Below, piece by piece: positions 6,943-10,779 of a stretch of DNA of 10,779 bases. Both the position numbers and the translations under genes were made by a program. This DNA comes from JBBDWJ01 sp040902925 (GTDB lineage: Bacteria > Acidobacteriota > Terriglobia > Bryobacterales > UBA6623): positions 1-10,779 of the forward strand of contig JBBDWJ010000362.1 of the NCBI GenBank assembly GCA_040902925.1, in the 5' to 3' direction. Within the stretch, counting starts at the first letter, position 1. Every line of letters starts with the position of its first letter. The notes under the pieces are model-generated. The model did not search any database, was not told the DNA's origin, and saw only the letters and a program-made list of their open reading frames with translations.

Positions 6943-8487
6943 TCAGCCCGTGACCGGTTCTCGATTCGTACGGCCGACGATTTGCGGGATCAGCTCGCCA
7001 TGGACGTCGGTGAGCCTCATGTTGCGGCCGTTGAAGTAGTACGTCAGTTTCTTATGGTCGATCCCGAGCAGATGGAGCAGACTGGCATGGACGTCGTGGT
7101 TCCAGATGATCTGCTCGGCGGCTTTGTAGCCGACTTCGTCGCTCGCGCCGATGTGCTGGCCGCCTTCGATGCCGCCGCCGCACATCCAGATCGTCTGCGC
7201 GCCGGGGTTATGATCGCGGCCGAGCGCGCGCTGCGAGATCGGCATGCGCCCAAACTCCGACTGGAACAGCACCGCGGTTTCGCTCAACAGGCCGCGCCGC
7301 TTCAGGTCGGTAATCAGCCCCGTGATCGGCTTGTCGACTTCGGGTGCGTGCATGCCGTGGTTTTCGACGATGCTGCTGTGGGCATCCCAGGTGTCCACGT
7401 TCTGATTCACGATGGCTCCGCTGTAGAGTTGCACGAACCGGACGCCGCGTTCGACCAGCCGGCGGGCCAGCAGGCATTGCCGGCCGAACGGCTCGGTAAC
7501 CTTTTCGTTCAAGCCGTAGAGCTGCTTGGTTTCTTCGCTTTCCTGGCTGAGGTCGACCGCTTCCGGCGCGCAGCCTTGCATGCGATAGGCAAGCTCGTAA
7601 GAAGCAATCCGCGCCGAGAGATCCGAAACCGCGGGGTGTTCTTCAGCGTGATTCTGGTTGATGCGCGCGAGCATGTCGAGCTTGCGGCGCTCCTCCTCGA
7701 CCGACGAGTATTCGGCGGGCGGCTTCAGATCGAGGATCGGGTCGCCAACCGACCGGAACACCGTGCCCTGATACGACGCCGGCAGGAATCCAGCGTGCCA
7801 GTTGGTGGGACCGCTGAACGGCCCGCCGCGATGGTCGTAGAGCACGACGTAGGCCGGCAGGTTGCCGTTCTCCGTACCAAGCCCGTAGGTCACCCACGCT
7901 CCCACGCTGGGAAATCCCATCAGGATCATCCCGGTATTCCACTCGTAATGGGAGAGCACGTGGTCGTTCGACTTGCCCGTGGCCGAGTGAATGAACGCCA
8001 GATCGTCCACGATGGTCGACATGTGGGGAAACAGTTCAGAGACCCAGGTGCCCGATTGCCCATACTGCTTGAACTGGAACGGACTCTTCATCAGCGGGCC
8101 GGGATAACCTTGCCGGACGATCACCTGGCCGTCCCCTTCGATCCCCGCGATGCCGCCAGCCAGCGCGACGCCATGGTATTTTTCGAGATCCGGCTTGTAG
8201 TCGAAAGTATCGACATGGCTCACGCCGCCGCTCATGAACAGATGGATTACGGATTTGGCGCGCGGCTTGAAATGCGGAGGTTTTGGCAGGTAGGGAGAGT
8301 GGGTGATTCCTTCCGACCCCAAGCAGCCTGTCGGATCATTCGCGGGTCCGGCCGCCAGCAAACCGTCGCGGGCCAGCAGGTCGATCAAAGCCAATCCGCC
8401 GATGCCCATGCCGGCTTTGAACCAGAAATCACGCCGGCTGATGTAGCGTTGTTTCTTCCCGGCATCGTTATCACAGAGCGGAGTCAT
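6943..8487 (-). CDS. DUF1501 family Tat-exported protein (alkaline phosphatase/sulfatase-like fold)
   Basis: The protein has 514 residues from the ATG at 8487, a normal DUF1501 length. The N-terminus has a twin-arginine signal, SRRDFWFK at 17-24, followed by a hydrophobic stretch to about 40, so it is predicted to be exported folded. DUF1501 belongs to the alkaline-phosphatase superfamily; the family motifs visible are MSGGVSHVDTFDYKP (85-99, acidic residues D93/D96), the WNTG...GSVGAWVTYGLG-like segment in the first half, RGVRFVQLYSG with a nearby DTWD, EFGRMP near 410 and GRDHNPGAQTIW near 421-432. These are the expected metal-site regions, but substrate and activity are unknown. GTG codons at 8499 and 8496 are alternative starts; the ATG has GGTGG five bases upstream. 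DUF1501 genes usually travel with DUF1553 genes, as here; the pair is split by a repeat insertion. No promoter of its own was recognised. Confidence 0.94.
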   Translation of the reverse strand: MTPLCDNDAGKKQRYISRRDFWFKAGMGIGGLALIDLLARDGLLAAGPANDPTGCLGSEGITHSPYLPKPPHFKPRAKSVIHLFMSGGVSHVDTFDYKPDLEKYHGVALAGGIAGIEGDGQVIVRQGYPGPLMKSPFQFKQYGQSGTWVSELFPHMSTIVDDLAFIHSATGKSNDHVLSHYEWNTGMILMGFPSVGAWVTYGLGTENGNLPAYVVLYDHRGGPFSGPTNWHAGFLPASYQGTVFRSVGDPILDLKPPAEYSSVEEERRKLDMLARINQNHAEEHPAVSDLSARIASYELAYRMQGCAPEAVDLSQESEETKQLYGLNEKVTEPFGRQCLLARRLVERGVRFVQLYSGAIVNQNVDTWDAHSSIVENHGMHAPEVDKPITGLITDLKRRGLLSETAVLFQSEFGRMPISQRALGRDHNPGAQTIWMCGGGIEGGQHIGASDEVGYKAAEQIIWNHDVHASLLHLLGIDHKKLTYYFNGRNMRLTDVHGELIPQIVGRTNREPVTG

Positions 8488-8504
8488 GATCGCCACCACC
8501 GTCC

Positions 8505-8690
8505 CTAGCCCGCATATTTCACAAGGATTCGGCTGCGAGGCGTGATAAGCCCGCGTCTACTTCCGTTGCGCTCGCCTACCGTGCTCACCGTACTGTTCAA
8601 GTACGCCTCCGCGCGCTAGGCTTCGCGCGCCTCGTATCCACGGCCTTCTGACGCCTCTCGCTCCGACTCCTTCTGAAATATGCAGGCTAG
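8505..8690. mobile_element. MITE-like element with long imperfect terminal inverted repeats and flanking CTAG
   Basis: The left arm (8505-8560, plus strand) and the right arm (8690-8634, minus strand) are inverted copies. Both begin CTAGCC, then C or T, then GCATATTTCA; 25 of the first 28 positions match and about 45 of 57 match over the whole arms. The centre holds a perfect GTACT/AGTAC hairpin (8590-8604) and a CGCGCG-flanked stem around 8610-8630. No open frame inside looks coding, so it is non-autonomous. CTAG at both ends (8505-8508, 8687-8690) could be a 4-bp target duplication or simply the end of the repeats, since CTAG is its own complement. Deleting one CTAG plus 8509-8686 rejoins the neighbouring genes with an ordinary 17-bp spacer. 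Four-base duplications are known for IS5-group (YTAR targets) and IS1380-type elements; which transposase family mobilises it is not decided here. Confidence 0.75.
8590..8604. repeat. Perfect hairpin at the centre of the inserted element
   Basis: GTACT (8590-8594) and AGTAC (8600-8604) are complementary arms around a five-base loop GTTCA. It lies near the middle of the long inverted-repeat element, so the whole insert could fold as a cruciform or, in the DUF1553-DUF1501 transcript, as a long branched hairpin. Confidence 0.6.
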
Positions 8691-10779
8691 TTGATAAACA
8701 AGAACTCATTGGCATTCAGCAACACATGCGACAGATTCGTCAACGCTGCCTGATCCGCGTCGCGTTCCGGACTGGCTGCAGAATCCGAACTCGAAGCTGC
8801 TTCCGCCTGTAGCGCGCGCTCCGTGCTCAGAAACTCGAGACCGGCGGCCAGTTCTCGTTCCTTAGGCTCACGGCTCAAGGTGATGCGGTAGAGCCTTTTC
8901 ACGCGAGCCGCCGGGTCCGCCGGCGCTTCGCGCATCACGCGGTCCGCCAGATGCCTTGCCTGCAACAGCACGAATTCGCTGTTGAGCAAGGTCAGCGCCT
9001 GCGTCGGCACCGTGCTGATGTTACGCTTCTCCGTTGTCACGTTCGGATCGGGCTGATCGTGGACATCAAATAGCGGAAACTTCATGCCGCGCTTCCAGTA
9101 GGAGTAAATGCTGCGCCGCCAGGTTTCCGGCCCCTCCTTGGTGAGGATCCACTTGCCCGCCTGGTAGCCGTCGCGAACGCTCTCGGGCAGGGCGGGATAG
9201 AAGGACTCACCGCCGGCCTTGAGATTGATCTTGCCGCTCGCTGACAGAATCACGTCACGGACGGTTTCTCCCTCCAGACGCCGTACCGGGTAACGCCACA
9301 GGAAGGTATTTACCGGATCCTTTTCGACGTTCTGAGCGTCGTAGAAAGTAGAGGCCATCTTGTAGGTCTCGGAGTTCATCATCAGCCGCTGCATCTGCTT
9401 GATGCTCCAACCTTGGCGAATGAATTCCGTCGCCAGCCAGTCGAGCAATTCCGGGTGAGTCGGCGGCAAGCCCATCTTCCCGAAATTACCTGGCGTGGGC
9501 ACGATGCCCTTGCCGAAGTGCCAATACCAAAGCCGATTCACGATGACGCGCGACGTCAACGGGTTTTCGGGCGAGGCGATCCACTCCGCTAGTGCGCGGC
9601 GCCTGCCGCTGGTCACGTAATCTGCGCGGTCCGGCCGGCGCGTGACGCGCTCGTCGCCCGTTGCTAATACCGTTAAGAAACCGGGCTCGACGACCGGCGC
9701 TTTGAGGTCTTCCTCGACCACCAGGCCGTTGGCGCCGAAATGAACTTCGGGGACCTCGAATCTCCGGCCCGGCTCCGGTACATAGCAGCAGTTGTTTACC
9801 ACGCCGAAGTCGGGGTTGTAGGAGCCGGGCCGATAGATATCGCCAGGGCCGTTCGGCGCCAGGCGGTAGTCGCCATCGCGAACTCCCTCCACCGCCGGCG
9901 GCGTCTTCGGCATCTTACTTTCGAGTTCGGCAATCTTATCGAGCAGCGCCTTCTTCTTTTCCGCGTCCTCCGGGTTGAGCTTGAGCCCTCCGCCTTGGGG
10001 CGACCCGAGCGGCACTACCGGCTTGCCGCTGGCCGCGGCGTTTCGTTTCGAAAACTCGAGCGCGCCGCCAGGCAATGCGGACTGCCGGTAATCGACGTCG
10101 TTCGTCGCGGCGAACACGATCGCCGCGAGATCATCCGCCTCGCCGGCGTCGGGGTCTACGTCGAAGCTTTGTTCGAACTGCGCGGCCAGCAGTTTCTGGC
10201 CTTGCGTCCTCTGTTCCAGGGGCGTTCTGACCGCCGCTTGGACGTCCTCGGGCAGCCGCTTCAGTCTTGCCTCGAATTGCCGTGCCTTGTACGGAGCTTC
10301 GATCTCGGCGATGGCGCCCTTGAGCGGCGCGATGGCCCGCAGGATTTCCATTTTCTTCCGCGCCCACTCCTCTGCTTCCTTTTTCGGCGCCAGCAGGTGA
10401 TCGTATTTCACATAGCCGTAGAACATCGCCATCGTGCGGTAGTAGTCCATCCTCGTGATGGGATCGAACTTGTGGTCGTGGCAGCGGGCGCAATGAACCG
10501 ACAGTCCCATGAAACCCTGGAACGTTGTGCGGACCAGATCCTCCAGATAGTCGTAACGATAGTAGGGATTGGCCTTCTCGCGGAATCGCACGCTAGGACC
10601 GACGCGGTAAAACGCGGTCGCAACCAGACTGTCGTTGGTTGGCTGGTCGAGCTCGTCGCCGGCGATCTGCTCGATGAGGAACTGGTTGTAAGGCTTGTCT
10701 TCGTTCAGCGCCTTGATCACATAGTCCCGGTAGCGCCAGGCGGTATCGAGCGTGCGATCGTGCTCGAAACCGGAGCTCT
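8687..10779 (-). CDS. DUF1549/DUF1553 domain protein, haem motif (PSCyt2/PSD1 family), N-terminus off window
   Basis: The reading frame is open to the window edge, so the start is missing; 696 residues are visible (first whole codon at 10777). Numbering from there, residues 1-125 are the C-terminal part of DUF1549: the family-typical WRYRDYVIKALNEDKPYNQF stretch (14-33), an AGDEL (39-43), and a CARCHDHKFDPI signature at 96-107 whose CxxCH can bind c-type haem. Residues about 130-300 are a charged, helical and partly coiled-coil linker rich in K/E. A GVRDGDYRLAPNGPGD segment follows, and DUF1553 runs from about 389 (ALAEWIASPENPLTSR, NRLWYWHFGKG) to the ANEFLFIN C-terminus usual for the family. 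The missing N-terminus would be expected to carry a signal peptide and often a PSCyt1 cytochrome domain. Function is unknown; it is presumed secreted and redox-linked. It precedes the DUF1501 gene, its usual genomic partner. Its TAG stop lies in the edge of an inserted repeat element. Family call is secure; biochemical role is not. Confidence 0.95.
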   Translation of the reverse strand, partial: SSGFEHDRTLDTAWRYRDYVIKALNEDKPYNQFLIEQIAGDELDQPTNDSLVATAFYRVGPSVRFREKANPYYRYDYLEDLVRTTFQGFMGLSVHCARCHDHKFDPITRMDYYRTMAMFYGYVKYDHLLAPKKEAEEWARKKMEILRAIAPLKGAIAEIEAPYKARQFEARLKRLPEDVQAAVRTPLEQRTQGQKLLAAQFEQSFDVDPDAGEADDLAAIVFAATNDVDYRQSALPGGALEFSKRNAAASGKPVVPLGSPQGGGLKLNPEDAEKKKALLDKIAELESKMPKTPPAVEGVRDGDYRLAPNGPGDIYRPGSYNPDFGVVNNCCYVPEPGRRFEVPEVHFGANGLVVEEDLKAPVVEPGFLTVLATGDERVTRRPDRADYVTSGRRRALAEWIASPENPLTSRVIVNRLWYWHFGKGIVPTPGNFGKMGLPPTHPELLDWLATEFIRQGWSIKQMQRLMMNSETYKMASTFYDAQNVEKDPVNTFLWRYPVRRLEGETVRDVILSASGKINLKAGGESFYPALPESVRDGYQAGKWILTKEGPETWRRSIYSYWKRGMKFPLFDVHDQPDPNVTTEKRNISTVPTQALTLLNSEFVLLQARHLADRVMREAPADPAARVKRLYRITLSREPKERELAAGLEFLSTERALQAEAASSSDSAASPERDADQAALTNLSHVLLNANEFLFIN

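Noticed and set aside
6733..8508. 591-codon open frame on the plus strand
   Set aside because: Antisense to the strongly supported DUF1501 gene and composed of the same high-GC shadow composition; no domain, no ribosome site.
8500..8686. Small protein gene between DUF1553 and DUF1501
   Set aside because: No plausible start or ribosome site; the sequence is accounted for by the inverted-repeat element.

Overview
The window is a GC-rich bacterial segment in which every convincing gene lies on the minus strand. Reading 10779 to 1 it carries five extracytoplasmic proteins: (i) the C-terminal two thirds or more of a DUF1549/DUF1553 protein cut by the window edge (8687-10779), (ii) a Tat-exported DUF1501 protein (6943-8487), (iii) a secreted mono-haem YVTN beta-propeller protein (5259-6743), (iv) a large secreted haem-motif protein with DUF1587/DUF1595/DUF1592/DUF1588/DUF1585 domains (1815-4979), and (v) a Tat-exported DUF1552 protein (479-1813). 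These families are greatly expanded in Acidobacteriota (Solibacter/Bryobacterales type), Planctomycetota and Verrucomicrobiota. The protein style and the short palindromic intergenic repeats make a Solibacter-like acidobacterium my first guess, but no marker gene is present to prove it.

The layout is modular. Two pairs share one plan: a large secreted protein with CxxCH haem motifs followed by a Tat-exported partner (DUF1553 then DUF1501; DUF1592 then DUF1552). The small cytochrome/beta-propeller gene sits between them. Candidate promoters precede the beta-propeller gene (6765-6792) and the DUF1592 gene (5023-5028), suggesting three transcription units: DUF1553-DUF1501, the beta-propeller, and DUF1592-DUF1552. 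The last two genes are separated by one base and are probably translationally coupled. The proteins look like a periplasmic or cell-surface redox/hydrolytic system with c-type haem electron carriers; the substrate cannot be read from the sequence.

The non-coding DNA is richer than usual. A ~180-bp MITE-like element with long terminal inverted repeats and flanking CTAG fills the DUF1553-DUF1501 gap; removing it in silico restores an ordinary 17-bp intergenic spacer. Three perfect tandem copies of a 19-bp unit, plus a deleted fourth copy, lie upstream of the DUF1592 promoter. REP-like palindromes lie downstream of the beta-propeller and DUF1552 genes. The first 478 bases hold no supported gene.
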